From NCBI RefSeq assembly GCF_049994355.1, contig NZ_CP188257.1, positions 2,852,001 through 2,916,000 on the forward strand: 64,000 nt of DNA. Direction: 5' to 3'. Under the pieces are notes generated by a model. The model did not search any database. It worked only from the letters and a program-made list of their open reading frames with translations, and was not told where the DNA came from. Below, piece after piece: positions 48,557-57,612 of this stretch. How positions within the stretch are numbered: the first letter of the stretch is position 1; each line of letters opens with the position of its first letter. This stretch comes from Angustibacter sp049994355. GTDB lineage: Bacteria; Actinomycetota; Actinomycetes; Actinomycetales; Angustibacteraceae. Made by a program: the position numbers and the translations under genes.

Positions 48557-49420
48557 CTACTGAGCCGACGTACGGTCCGGCACCTCGCCGGCGACGAGCC
48601 GGTCCATCGCAGCCAGCAGGCATCCCGGCGCCTCGTGCCAGATGAAGTGGCCCGCCCCCGGTTCGACCTGCGCCCAGGCGCCAGGGATGCGGTCGGCACT
48701 GTCGAGACCGGCGGTCGGCGGCATCGGGCTCAGCTCGCCAACCAGCACGCCGACCGGGACCCTGATCGACGGCAGCGACGATTCGAGCTCGGGCAGCCGA
48801 GCAGTCAGATCGGCCCACAGCGCCCGGTTCGCCGGCTGGGAGAAGACCACGCGTGGCATCGCCGGGGCAGCCGCGGGATCCGCGAAGTACGACGGCCAGA
48901 ACAGCGAGAAGGCCTCGAGGTCCTCCTCCGGGGTCGACTCGCCCGCCGTGTCCTTCTCGTCCAGCAGCCGGGCGCGCTCACGGTCGGGCTCGCGGACCCG
49001 CGCGAGCATCTCGGCCCCGAACGCCTCCGCGCCGCCGTCGCCGACCGCGCCGAGGGGGTCGGCGGAAAGCACGCCGGCCAGTCGCTCGGGGATCGCCGTC
49101 GCAGCATGGAACACCAGGTGGCCGCCCCACGAGTGGCCCATCAGGTAGGCGCTCTGCCAGCCCAAACCGTCCAGCACGGCGGCGACATCGCTCACCGCCT
49201 CGGCGACCGTGAACTCGCCCTGGTCCGTGGACGGCGCAAGACCTCGTTGTTGAAAGGTCGCGACCCGGTACCGGGTAGCCAGCTCTGCCACCGCATCGTC
49301 GAGATAGTCGAAGCTCATGCCCGGACCGCCGTGAACTGCCAGCACCCGCGGTCCCTCGCCGGCGAGCCACCCGGACAGCTCACCCGACGGCGTGCCCACC
49401 GTGAAAGGGGTTCGCTCCAT
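48557..49420 (-). CDS. Alpha/beta-fold hydrolase, proline-iminopeptidase-like
   Basis: A 287-residue hydrolase starting at ATG 49420. VLAVHGGPGMSFDYL holds the oxyanion-hole HGGPG motif of the prolyl aminopeptidase branch. YLMGHSWGGHLVFH holds the nucleophile Ser, and the late VEPGAGHFIWHEAPG supplies the catalytic His. The cap region has several Arg and Pro residues but no clear specificity marker. The orientation is convergent to glnA. Substrate unknown. It starts the second block absent from the mycobacterial order. Confidence 0.9.
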   Translation of the reverse strand: MERTPFTVGTPSGELSGWLAGEGPRVLAVHGGPGMSFDYLDDAVAELATRYRVATFQQRGLAPSTDQGEFTVAEAVSDVAAVLDGLGWQSAYLMGHSWGGHLVFHAATAIPERLAGVLSADPLGAVGDGGAEAFGAEMLARVREPDRERARLLDEKDTAGESTPEEDLEAFSLFWPSYFADPAAAPAMPRVVFSQPANRALWADLTARLPELESSLPSIRVPVGVLVGELSPMPPTAGLDSADRIPGAWAQVEPGAGHFIWHEAPGCLLAAMDRLVAGEVPDRTSAQ

Positions 49421-49505
49421 GGCCGCAGAGTAGACGCTGTGGAGTACAGACGAGAATGGCCCGGCGGCTCCCTGAAGCCACCGAGCCATTCTGATTCCGG
49501 GTCGA

Positions 49506-52052
49506 TCAGTCAGTGACCACCGCCCGAAGCACGTCGACCTTGGCCGCCGACCGAGCCGGACCCACGGCAGCCAGGACTCCGGCGGCCGCGGCGACCACGA
49601 CGTACACCGCGATCTGGAGGACAGGAACCGAGATCGACTTGATCCCCTCGTCCTTCAGGACCTGCGACATCGCCAGCCCGATGCCGATGCCGAGCGCGGC
49701 ACCGCTCACGGCGCCGATCAGCGAGATCACCGCGGACTCCCAGCGGACCATGGCGCGGACCTGGCTGCGGGTCATGCCGACCGCGCGGAGCAGGCCGAGC
49801 TCACGGGTGCGCTCGAACACCGACAGAGCCAGGGTGTTCACGATGCCCAGCAGGGCGATCATCACGGCCAGGGCAAGCATCACGGTCATGAACGTGAGCA
49901 GCTGGTCGATGAACCCGCTGGCCTCCTTCTCGAAGCCCGCACGGTCGAGCACCTTGGCGTCCGGGTGGTTGGCCAGCGCCGCATCGACGCCCTTCTGCAC
50001 CTCGGCCCGGTCGGCGCCCTGGTCGACGCTGACGAAGGCACCGGAGACCAGCTGGGGGCCGGCGAGCGACCGCTGCGCGGCACGGCTGACGACGAAGTCG
50101 TCGCTGATCCAGCCCTTGGCCCCGTAGATCGCGCCCACGCGCAGCACGTGCCGGCCGCTCTCCGCGAAGTCCGCCTGAACGGTGTCGCCGACCTTCCAGC
50201 CGTGCTTCACCGCCGCCGACTCGGCAACCATCACCGTGTCCTTGTCGAGGGCCGTGAGCGAACCCTGAGTGACGTTCAGCTGCAGGGCCTTCTGCGCGGT
50301 GCTCGGGTCGATCGAGGAGTAGCCGGAGTCGGCACCGTCGAACCGGGCCATGCCAAAGCCTGTGGCCGACACCTCGTCGACGCCGTCGACGCTCTTGACC
50401 GCGTCCAGGACCGACGGGCTGTAGCCCGGCGCCTGGGCGCTCGAGGTGACGACGTACAGGTCGGCGTCGACCTGGTCCGAGAGCACGTCGCTGAAGGATG
50501 CCTTCAGGGACGAGGCGAACACGCCCATGCTCACGACCAGGGTCAGCCCGATCATCAGCGCGGCTGCAGTGGCCGACGTGCGGCGGGGGTTGCGGGTCGC
50601 GTTCTGCTTGGCCAGGTCGCCCGGCAGTCCGCGCAGCCGCAGCGGTGCGGCGATCACAGCGGCCAGCGGCCGCACCACTACCGGCAGAGCGATGATGACG
50701 CCCACCATCGAGGCGGCCAGGCCGACCCCGAACAGCTTCATCCCGCCGTCGCCGTACAGCGCCACCAGGAGCGCCGCGACGCCGCCCACGAGAACGACGA
50801 GACCGGTGAGGGCCCGCATCGCCGAAGGCTTCTCGGCGCCAGGGGTGGACTCGCGCAGCGCCTCGATCGGCAGCACCTTCGTGGCGCGACGCGCGGGCAC
50901 GATGGCGGCCAGAACAGTCACTCCAGTGCCGACCGCGAGCGAGATCCACAGCTGGCTGGCCTCGATCTGGAGGCTGGTGAACGGCAGCGCCAGACCGATC
51001 GTGTCCATCAGCCAGTTCAGGCCCTTGGCCACAGCGATCCCGAGGCCGAAACCGGCCGCGGAGGCGAGCACGCCCAGCCCCACGGCCTCGAGCAGCAGAC
51101 TGCTCATGACCTGTCGGCGGTTGGCGCCGATCGCCCGCAGCAACGCGATCTCTCGCGAGCGCTGGGTGACCGTCATCGTGAAGGTGTTCCAGATGATGAA
51201 GGACCCGACGAACAGCGCGATGCCGGCGAAGATGCCGAAGAGGATGCCGACGATCCGGAAGTTCTCCTTGGTCGCGGCAGCGTTCTCCTTCGCCACGGCC
51301 GCACCGGTGAGCGCCTCGGTGCCCTGCGGGATCACCGCGGACAGCCGCTCGGCCAGCTGGGACTGGCTGACGCCGTCCTGGGCACTGATGTCGATCTGGT
51401 CGAACATGCCCGGCTCCCCCAGCACCTGTTGCGCGGTGACGCTGTCGAGGTAGGCCGACGTGGTTCCGCCGAGGTCGGTGATGCCGTCGCCGTACCCGAC
51501 GGTGCCGACGACGGTGAGCTGCCTGGTCGAGCCCTCGAACAGCACCTTGATCGTCGAGCCGAGCGCGATGTCGTGCTCCCTGGCACTGGTGCCGTCGATG
51601 GCGACCTCGTGGCCGTTGGTGGGGGCGTGCCCGCTCAGCAGCTCCACCTCGCCGCGAAGGGTCTCGTCGGACGGCATGCTGTAGCCGTTGGTCGGAGCGC
51701 CACCGTTGGTGGTGATGGCTCGGCCGTGGGTGTCGGTGAGCAGCGCATAGCCCTGCACCGATCCCTCCGCCACGCGCACGCCCTCAACATCGCGGACCCG
51801 GTCGAGGACCTTCGCGGAGATCGGTCCTCGGTTGGTGCCGACGCCGTCGGTCTGGGTGTACGGCGCCGCCGTGCGGACTACCGCGTCGGTGCCGGCCCCG
51901 ATCTTGCCGAAGAGCATGTCGAAGGCGGTCCCCATCGTGTTGGTGAGGATGAGGGTGCCGGCCAGCAGGGCGACGCCGAGGGCGATGGACGCCGTGGTGA
52001 GCAGGAGCCGCATCTTGTGCGCCACCATGCTGCGAAGAGTTGCCGTGTACAT
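49506..52052 (-). CDS. ABC transporter permease with two FtsX domains
   Basis: An 848-residue permease. It has an N-terminal helix (LLLTTASIALGVALLAGTLI), an extracytoplasmic MacB-like domain (about 45-240), then an FtsX block (GIFAGIALFVGSFIIWNTFTM, SLLLEAVGLGVLASAAGFGLG). A second, similar half follows with RRTSATAAALMIGLTLVVSMGV, an outer domain and MLALAVMIALLGIVNTLALS, RELGLLRAVGMTRSQVRAM. The double layout is typical of actinobacterial ABC exporters involved in lipid or peptide release and antibiotic resistance. The ATPase gene is 2 bp upstream. The cargo is unknown. Confidence 0.93.
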   Translation of the reverse strand: MYTATLRSMVAHKMRLLLTTASIALGVALLAGTLILTNTMGTAFDMLFGKIGAGTDAVVRTAAPYTQTDGVGTNRGPISAKVLDRVRDVEGVRVAEGSVQGYALLTDTHGRAITTNGGAPTNGYSMPSDETLRGEVELLSGHAPTNGHEVAIDGTSAREHDIALGSTIKVLFEGSTRQLTVVGTVGYGDGITDLGGTTSAYLDSVTAQQVLGEPGMFDQIDISAQDGVSQSQLAERLSAVIPQGTEALTGAAVAKENAAATKENFRIVGILFGIFAGIALFVGSFIIWNTFTMTVTQRSREIALLRAIGANRRQVMSSLLLEAVGLGVLASAAGFGLGIAVAKGLNWLMDTIGLALPFTSLQIEASQLWISLAVGTGVTVLAAIVPARRATKVLPIEALRESTPGAEKPSAMRALTGLVVLVGGVAALLVALYGDGGMKLFGVGLAASMVGVIIALPVVVRPLAAVIAAPLRLRGLPGDLAKQNATRNPRRTSATAAALMIGLTLVVSMGVFASSLKASFSDVLSDQVDADLYVVTSSAQAPGYSPSVLDAVKSVDGVDEVSATGFGMARFDGADSGYSSIDPSTAQKALQLNVTQGSLTALDKDTVMVAESAAVKHGWKVGDTVQADFAESGRHVLRVGAIYGAKGWISDDFVVSRAAQRSLAGPQLVSGAFVSVDQGADRAEVQKGVDAALANHPDAKVLDRAGFEKEASGFIDQLLTFMTVMLALAVMIALLGIVNTLALSVFERTRELGLLRAVGMTRSQVRAMVRWESAVISLIGAVSGAALGIGIGLAMSQVLKDEGIKSISVPVLQIAVYVVVAAAAGVLAAVGPARSAAKVDVLRAVVTD

Positions 52053-52054
52053 CG

Positions 52055-52831
52055 TCAGGCTCCCAAGTTCTTCATGTAGTCGAGGACGGCCTCTGCGGAT
52101 GGGGCCTGCATCTCGTCGGCGATCCGGCCGTCAGCGAGGAAGAGGACCCGGTCGGCGTAGGCCGCGGCCGTCGGGTCGTGCGTGACCATCACGACGGTCT
52201 GGCCGAGCTGGTCCACCGCGGTGCGCAGGAAGCCGAGCAGCTCGGCGCCGGACCGCGAGTCCAGCGCACCGGTCGGCTCGTCGGCGAAGACGATCTCCGG
52301 CCGGGACGCCAGGGCGCGGGCGGCGGCGACGCGCTGCTGCTGGCCACCGGACAGCTGGGCGGGACGGTGCCCCAGCCGACCGCCGAGACCGACGGTCTCG
52401 ACGATGGATGCGACCCAGTCGGCGTCGGGCTTACGGCCCGCGATCCGCATCGGCAGCACGATGTTCTCGGCCGCGGTCATGGTGGGGAGCAGGTTGAACG
52501 ACTGGAAGATGAAGCCGATCCGGTCGCGGCGCAGCTGGGTGAGCCGTTTGTCGCGGAGCGAGGTGATCTCGGTGTCGCCGAGGAACACCTCCCCCGACGT
52601 CGGGCGGTCCAGGCCGGCGAGCATGTGCAGCAAGGTGGACTTGCCGGAGCCGGACGGCCCCATGATCGCGGTGAAGCGACCGCGTCCGAAGGACACGGTC
52701 ACGTCGTCCAGGGCAGCCACGGTGGCGTCGGCAGTGCCGTACCGCTTGGTGACGCTGATGGCGCGGGCGGCCGGCGGGGTCGTGCCGGGAGTGGCCGCCT
52801 GCTGCCGGGTGAGGGTGTTGCTGAGGGTCAT
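52055..52831 (-). CDS. ABC transporter ATP-binding protein (MacB/LolD type)
   Basis: A 258-residue ATPase. Walker A is GPSGSGKST, Q-loop FIFQSFNLLPTMTAAENI (FQ-F-LLP is typical of the LolD/MacB group), signature LSGGQQQR and Walker B IVFADEPTGALDSRSG, then H-loop MVTHDP. A roughly 20-residue Ala/Thr/Pro-rich N-terminal extension precedes the domain. ATG 52831 has an AAGGAG ribosome binding site. It pairs with the FtsX permease immediately downstream and is divergent from the histidine kinase gene, the usual layout for a signal-controlled exporter. Confidence 0.95.
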   Translation of the reverse strand: MTLSNTLTRQQAATPGTTPPAARAISVTKRYGTADATVAALDDVTVSFGRGRFTAIMGPSGSGKSTLLHMLAGLDRPTSGEVFLGDTEITSLRDKRLTQLRRDRIGFIFQSFNLLPTMTAAENIVLPMRIAGRKPDADWVASIVETVGLGGRLGHRPAQLSGGQQQRVAAARALASRPEIVFADEPTGALDSRSGAELLGFLRTAVDQLGQTVVMVTHDPTAAAYADRVLFLADGRIADEMQAPSAEAVLDYMKNLGA

Positions 52832-52864
52832 CTCGGTTCTCCTTGTCGGTCGCTGCCCGGGTCT

Positions 52865-52903
52865 CGAGCGGCGTACATCGAGCACACCGCTTTCGGCCGC
52901 TCG
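52865..52903. repeat. Spaced inverted repeat in the ABC/kinase intergenic region
   Basis: CGAGCGGC (52865-52872) and GCCGCTCG (52896-52903) are exact reverse complements, centred 31 bp apart, about three helical turns. They sit between the ATPase start and the divergent kinase, where a response regulator could bind. Operator function is only suggested by position. Confidence 0.4.
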
Positions 52904-53037
52904 GGACGATCGGGCTGGGCGCACCGGTCTCGGCGCTGTCCGCCTGGCTCAGGCGGGGTGCCCCGTGCGGTCAGCCCCACCCCGGCGGTGGGGGTAACGC
53001 CCTCCTGCGCCGGTCCTCGAGCGAGCACACTGCTGGG

Positions 53038-54351
53038 ATGAGGAGGCTCCCGGCTCTGCGCCGCCGCTCACGTCGCGACTGGCTCTCGACCGCGCTGGTG
53101 CTGGCCGGACTGGCCGGCTTCGTCCTGCTGACCTACCTGGTCGTGGTCGTCGTCGGCGCGCTGCTCGGCGGTAGCTCGTCGAAGCCGTCGTTGGGTCTGT
53201 CCGTGCTCGCGACGACAGTCGTCGCCCTCGGGTTCGACCCCGTGCTGACCCGGCTGGAGCGGTACGCCGCCCGCGTGGTGCAGCGCGGTCGCCCCTCGCC
53301 GTACGACGCGCTGCGCCGCTTCTCCGGCGCCGTGGCCAGGAACCGGCAGTCCGACGACCTGCCGCTGGAGATGGCCCGACTGCTCGTCGAGGGGACCGAC
53401 GCGCAGTGGGCGCAGGTCTGGGTGGCCGTGTCCGGCACGACGCTGCAGGCGGCGATGTGGCCACCCGAGGCGCAGGCTCGTCTCGCGCTCTCGCCGGACC
53501 GGGCCTTAGCCACTCGCAGCCTTCCGGTGCGGCACGGCGATGAGGAGCTCGGCCGGCTGGTCCTGCTCGAGCGTGAAGGCAACCCGCTGACGCCGGTCGA
53601 GGAGCGGCTGTTCGCGGGCCTGGCCAGCCAAGCCGGACTGGTGCTGCGCGGGGCACAGCTGCGCGCCGCCCTGGCGCAGCGCCTCGACGAGCTCTCTACC
53701 AGGGAGACCGAGCTGCGCAGGTCCCGCGAACGGCTGGTGGACGCCCAGGACGCCGCCCGGCGAAGGCTGGAGCGCGACATCCACGACGGCGCGCAGCAGC
53801 ACCTCGTCGCGCTGGCGGTCAACCTGCGTCTGGCCGCGAGCTTGGCGAGCTCTGCGCCCGAGCGCGCCGAGGCGCTGCTGGCCGCGCAGGTGCAAGCCGC
53901 GGACGACGCCACCGCGACCCTGGTCGCCCTGTCTCGCGGCATCTACCCGCCGATGCTCGCTGAGGCGGGGGTCGCCGCCGCAATTCGCGCAGTCGCTGGT
54001 GACGGGGTCGACGTGGTCGAGCGCGGTGCGGGCAGGTATCCGCTGGGCGTGGAGGCGGCGGCCTACTTCTGCTGCCTGGAGGCGATCCAGAACGCCGCCA
54101 AGCACGCCGGGGCCACGACCGTGCGCGTCGAGGTGGATCACGACGTCGCGGGGCTGACGCTCACCGTCGCCGACGACGGCTCGGGGTTCGACCCAGCCCT
54201 GGTCAGCAGCGGCTCCGGGCTGGTGAGCATGCGGGACCGGGTCGACTCGGCCGGGGGGGCGCTGGAGCTCACGTCCGTACCCGGGCGGGGCACCCGGCTC
54301 CGTGCGGTCATCCCGTCGCCCGATCTGGCGACCGCCGAAGCAGGTGGCTGA
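53038..54351 (+). CDS. NarL-family sensor histidine kinase
   Basis: A 437-residue kinase with one or two N-terminal transmembrane helices (about 17-40 and 52-70), a GAF-like sensor (about 85-205), a coiled-coil linker and a HisKA_3 dimerisation domain. The phospho-acceptor is His249 in RRRLERDIHDGAQQHLVAL. The ATPase domain has CLEAIQNAAKHA (N-box), VADDGSGFDP (G1) and GSGLVSMRDRV (G2). All catalytic motifs are intact. ATG 53038. It is divergent from the ABC operon and followed 2 bp later by a degenerate relative. Confidence 0.94.
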   Translation: MRRLPALRRRSRRDWLSTALVLAGLAGFVLLTYLVVVVVGALLGGSSSKPSLGLSVLATTVVALGFDPVLTRLERYAARVVQRGRPSPYDALRRFSGAVARNRQSDDLPLEMARLLVEGTDAQWAQVWVAVSGTTLQAAMWPPEAQARLALSPDRALATRSLPVRHGDEELGRLVLLEREGNPLTPVEERLFAGLASQAGLVLRGAQLRAALAQRLDELSTRETELRRSRERLVDAQDAARRRLERDIHDGAQQHLVALAVNLRLAASLASSAPERAEALLAAQVQAADDATATLVALSRGIYPPMLAEAGVAAAIRAVAGDGVDVVERGAGRYPLGVEAAAYFCCLEAIQNAAKHAGATTVRVEVDHDVAGLTLTVADDGSGFDPALVSSGSGLVSMRDRVDSAGGALELTSVPGRGTRLRAVIPSPDLATAEAGG

Positions 54352-54352
54352 G

Positions 54353-56410
54353 ATGCTCGCGCGCGCGGCCTGGGTGCTGTTCGCGCTCACCTTCCTGCTC
54401 GTGGCCGCGGACGTGGCGGTGGCCGCCCAGGCGGTCTCGCTCACGTCCGAGACCGCCGTCGCGGTGCACGGGTTCCCGTTCGTGCACGGAGCCAGCCTCG
54501 GGTCGGCGTTGATGGGCGCCCTGATCGTCTCGCGCTACCACCGACACCCGATCGGTTGGCTGTTGAGCGGGGTCGGCGTCCTCACCTCGATCTCGCTGCT
54601 CGCCGAGGGGTACGCCTACTGGGTGCTGGAGAGCGACGGCCCCGGCTCACGCACGCTCGGCGACGTCTCCGCCTGGCTGTCGCAGCTGTTCGGGGGCCAG
54701 ATCGTCGTGGCTTTGCTCGCGTTGATGTTCCTGCTGGCACCGGACGGTCGGTTCGTCTCACGTCGCTGGCGACACGCCGCGCTCGTGCCGGTGATCGGTG
54801 CCACGCTGTGCCTGGTCGCGATCCTGTCCGTCGACCCGACCGAGTTCGACCTGATCAACGCCGACGCCCGCTTCGGGCCGGTGCGGGACACCGCCTTGAG
54901 CGCAGGGTTCACGATGATCAGCCTCGGCTTGGTCCTGGGGCTGCTCTCCATGGTCCGTCGGCTGCGCGGGAGCAGCGGCGAGGAGCGTCAGCAGCTACGG
55001 CTGATCGCCCTGTCCGCGGGACTGGCCGCGGTCGGCCTGGTCATCCTGTTCGTTGGACAGGCTGCCAACGGCGGACAGCAGACCTGGGCGTCGGCCCTCC
55101 CGCTGTTCGTCGCGTTCTTCCTGATGCCGATCCTGTTCGCCGTCGCAGTGCTGCGCTACCGGCTCTACGACCTGGACGTGATCATCAACCGGACCGTGGT
55201 CGTGGCCGCCGGCGCCGCCTTCGCCGCCGTCGGCTACACCACGCTCGTGGTGGTCGCCGGTCAGCTGGTGGAAGGTCGGACCAACGGGTTCTGGCTGTCG
55301 CTGCTCGTCACGGTGCTTGTCGCTCTGGCGTTCCAGCCGTTGCGCCGGGTCGTGGTCCGGGTGGCCAACCGGGCGGCCTACGGGGCCCGGGCGCAGCCCT
55401 ACGAGGCGCTGGCCGACTTCAGCCGCCGGCTCGCCGCAGCGCCTGACCCCGACGACCTGCTCCCGGCGGTTGCGGAGGCGGCGGCCCGAGCGGTCTCCGG
55501 CCGCGGAGCGCGGGCCACCCTCGACGTCCCCGGCGGCGCCTCGGTGTCTGGGAGCTGGGGCTGGGCGGCCTCGGTCGAGGAGGGCTCGCCGGACCCCGTG
55601 GTGCCCGTCCGGATCGAGGGACGCGAGCTCGGACGAATCGTGGTGGCGCTCCCCCGCGGCCGCCAGCTGCGACCCGCCGACCTCCGGCTCCTCGAAGCAC
55701 TGGCGGACCAGACAGCGGTCGCGTTCCGCAACACCTCGCTCGCCGGGGTCCTGGCAGTCCGGGTTGCTGAGCTCGCCCGTACCACCAGCCAGCTGGACGG
55801 CTCGCGACGGCGGCTGATCGCGGCCGACGACGCCGCCAGACGCGCGCTGGAAGCCGCCATCGCCCGGGAGGTGCTGCCTTTCCTGCGCTCACTGCCCGAT
55901 GAGATCCGGCGGGCCGAAGTGGCTGTGTCAGCGGGAGCGGTCGCCGACCTCGACCGGCTGGTCGAGGGGACCAACCAGGCGCTCGAGGCCCTTCGCGAGC
56001 TGACCAGAGGCGTCACCCCGGCCCAGCTCGCCCGGTCAGGGCTGGAGCCGACACTGCGCTCGCTCCTCGCCCGTTCCGGGGCTGCCGAGCTCACCGTGCA
56101 CGAGAGCGCCGGGCGTCGGTACGCACCTCGGGTCGAGGCCGCGGTCTACTTCTGCTGCGTGGAGGCGGTCGGTGCCGCGACGGGGCCGGTGTCGGTCGAA
56201 CTCGTCTCTGCCGGTGACGACCTGGTCCTGCGGATCGAAGGCGCTCACGAGGGTGTCGACGTACAGGGAGTCACCGACCGGGTGGAGGCGGTCGGCGGGG
56301 AGCTCCGCGCCGACGACAGGCTGCTGGTCCTGACCATCCCCGTCGCGGGGGCGGCTGAGCCCGCCTCAGCCCTGGCCGGAGCTGCGAGTCGCGCCGTCCC
56401 AAGCGGCTGA
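54353..56410 (+). CDS. Multi-spanning GAF-domain pseudo-histidine kinase
   Basis: A 685-residue protein with seven to nine transmembrane helices (1-340), a GAF domain (about 350-470) and a HisKA_3/HATPase-like tail. In the tail the phospho-acceptor block reads DDAARRALEAAIAREVLPF (about 492-510), where kinases have RRxLERDxHDGAQ; no histidine is present. The N-box is CCVEAVGAATG instead of CLEAxQNAxKHA, and the DxGxGF box is missing (EGAHEGVD). LTRGVTPAQLARSGLEPTLRS still aligns with the family. It therefore cannot be an ordinary kinase and probably senses or modulates. ATG 54353 lies 1 bp after the upstream stop. Confidence 0.88.
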   Translation: MLARAAWVLFALTFLLVAADVAVAAQAVSLTSETAVAVHGFPFVHGASLGSALMGALIVSRYHRHPIGWLLSGVGVLTSISLLAEGYAYWVLESDGPGSRTLGDVSAWLSQLFGGQIVVALLALMFLLAPDGRFVSRRWRHAALVPVIGATLCLVAILSVDPTEFDLINADARFGPVRDTALSAGFTMISLGLVLGLLSMVRRLRGSSGEERQQLRLIALSAGLAAVGLVILFVGQAANGGQQTWASALPLFVAFFLMPILFAVAVLRYRLYDLDVIINRTVVVAAGAAFAAVGYTTLVVVAGQLVEGRTNGFWLSLLVTVLVALAFQPLRRVVVRVANRAAYGARAQPYEALADFSRRLAAAPDPDDLLPAVAEAAARAVSGRGARATLDVPGGASVSGSWGWAASVEEGSPDPVVPVRIEGRELGRIVVALPRGRQLRPADLRLLEALADQTAVAFRNTSLAGVLAVRVAELARTTSQLDGSRRRLIAADDAARRALEAAIAREVLPFLRSLPDEIRRAEVAVSAGAVADLDRLVEGTNQALEALRELTRGVTPAQLARSGLEPTLRSLLARSGAAELTVHESAGRRYAPRVEAAVYFCCVEAVGAATGPVSVELVSAGDDLVLRIEGAHEGVDVQGVTDRVEAVGGELRADDRLLVLTIPVAGAAEPASALAGAASRAVPSG

Positions 56411-56746
56411 GAGCGAGTCCGGGCCGAACTCCGCCTTCGGGATGTAGGAGATCGCGCCGCACCCGGCCGCGTCGACCTGGTCCTCGTCGTACGTCGAGAG
56501 CAGGATGACCTTGGGACCGGTCGGGTCGGCGACGAGCAGGCGGGTGGCCTGGACGCCGTCCACGCCCGGCAGGTTGACGTCCATGAGCACCAGGTCCGCG
56601 CCGAGCTCGGCCGCCGCGACGAGGGACTCCTCCCCGGTGGCCACGGAACCGGCGACCACGAACCCGTCGGTCGAGCCGACGACCGCGGCCATCGCGCGGC
56701 GGTAGAGCTCCTGGTCGTCGACGATCAGGACTCGCACGTCGGGCAC
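56366..56746 (-). CDS. Stand-alone receiver-domain protein
   Basis: A 126-residue CheY-like receiver. D10 and D11 (LIVDDQELY) and the phospho-acceptor D56 (LVLMDVNLPGVDG) are present, with T in LLSTYD and K in YIPKAEF; all five canonical residues are kept. No output domain follows, so it ends after the receiver fold. GTG 56746 is chosen because a GAGGAGG ribosome binding site lies 8 bp upstream; 56770 is an alternative. The last 45 bp overlap the end of the convergent pseudo-kinase, which suggests linked evolution. Confidence 0.88.
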   Translation of the reverse strand: MPDVRVLIVDDQELYRRAMAAVVGSTDGFVVAGSVATGEESLVAAAELGADLVLMDVNLPGVDGVQATRLLVADPTGPKVILLSTYDEDQVDAAGCGAISYIPKAEFGPDSLSAAWDGATRSSGQG

Positions 56747-56833
56747 GGCACACACCTCCTCGTGCGCCATCGTCTCCCGCCGCCGCCGCGTCGGGCCAGT
56801 GGTGCTAGCCGCACGCTTGGGGGCGGCTGGCGC

Positions 56834-57511
56834 TCACCCGGCTCCGGCAGCGGTCGCGTCCAGATACGCGAGCACCGCCATCACGCGCCGGTTGACGTCG
56901 GACTCGTTGGCCAGGCCCAGCTTCTGGAACACCGATCCGACGTGCTTCTCGACCGCGCGCTCGCTCATGAAGAGGGCCTTCGCGGTCGCGGCGTTGCTAC
57001 GGCCGGTCGCCAGCGCCTGGAGTACCTCGAGCTCGCGGTCGGTGAGCCCGCTCAAGGCCGAGCTGGTGTCGTTGTTCTTTCGGGCGAGCAGCCCGGCGAC
57101 CACCTTGGGGTCGAGCGCGGAGCCGCCTCGGGCGACGTCGTGCAGCGCCCTCACCAGCTCGTCGACCTGGGTCACCCGCTCCTTCAGCAGGTAGCCGAGC
57201 CCTTCGACGCCCTCGGAGAGCAGGTCGAAGGCGTAGTCCTCCTCCACGTACTGCGAGAGGACAACCACGCCCGTCTTCGGGAACTCGGCGCGAATCCGCT
57301 TCGCCGCGTCGATCCCCTCGGTGGTGAAGGTCGGCGGCATCCGGATGTCGGTGAGCACGGCGTCCGGCAGGTGCAGCGCCACGGCACGGTGCAACGCGTC
57401 CGGGTCCGCCACCGTCTCGACGAGATCGACCTCGGCCGTCTCGGAGAGCAGCCCCGCCACCCCTTCGCGCACCAGGAAGTTGTCGTCGGCGAAGACGACC
57501 CGGACCGTCAT
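56834..57511 (-). CDS. NarL/FixJ-type response regulator with LuxR DNA-binding domain
   Basis: A 225-residue regulator. Receiver: acidic D9/D10 (VVFADDNFLV), phospho-acceptor D55 in VLTDIRMPPTF, then LSQYVEEDYA and YLLKERV with the conserved Lys. The LuxR helix-turn-helix (about 158-205) reads LTDRELEVLQALATGRSNAA and SERAVEKHVGSVFQKLG. It is the natural partner of the HisKA_3 kinase at 53 kb. ATG 57511. It is transcribed toward the stand-alone receiver, 87 bp away. The probable target is the ABC exporter and its own genes (inference). Confidence 0.95.
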   Translation of the reverse strand: MTVRVVFADDNFLVREGVAGLLSETAEVDLVETVADPDALHRAVALHLPDAVLTDIRMPPTFTTEGIDAAKRIRAEFPKTGVVVLSQYVEEDYAFDLLSEGVEGLGYLLKERVTQVDELVRALHDVARGGSALDPKVVAGLLARKNNDTSSALSGLTDRELEVLQALATGRSNAATAKALFMSERAVEKHVGSVFQKLGLANESDVNRRVMAVLAYLDATAAGAG

Positions 57512-57612
57512 GGCCTCACTGTAGGGCCGAAGGGAGCCGCTGGAGCCGGGTCGACTACCGCTCAGAGCAGGTACGCCGGCACGTCCATGCACGGCGCCCG
57601 ACCGGGCCGCGG

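Noticed and set aside
49965..52079. 704-residue plus-strand open frame opposite the ABC permease
   Set aside because: Composition (His/Arg/Gly/Gln/Asp) is that of antisense high-GC coding DNA; the minus strand encodes a clear FtsX permease.
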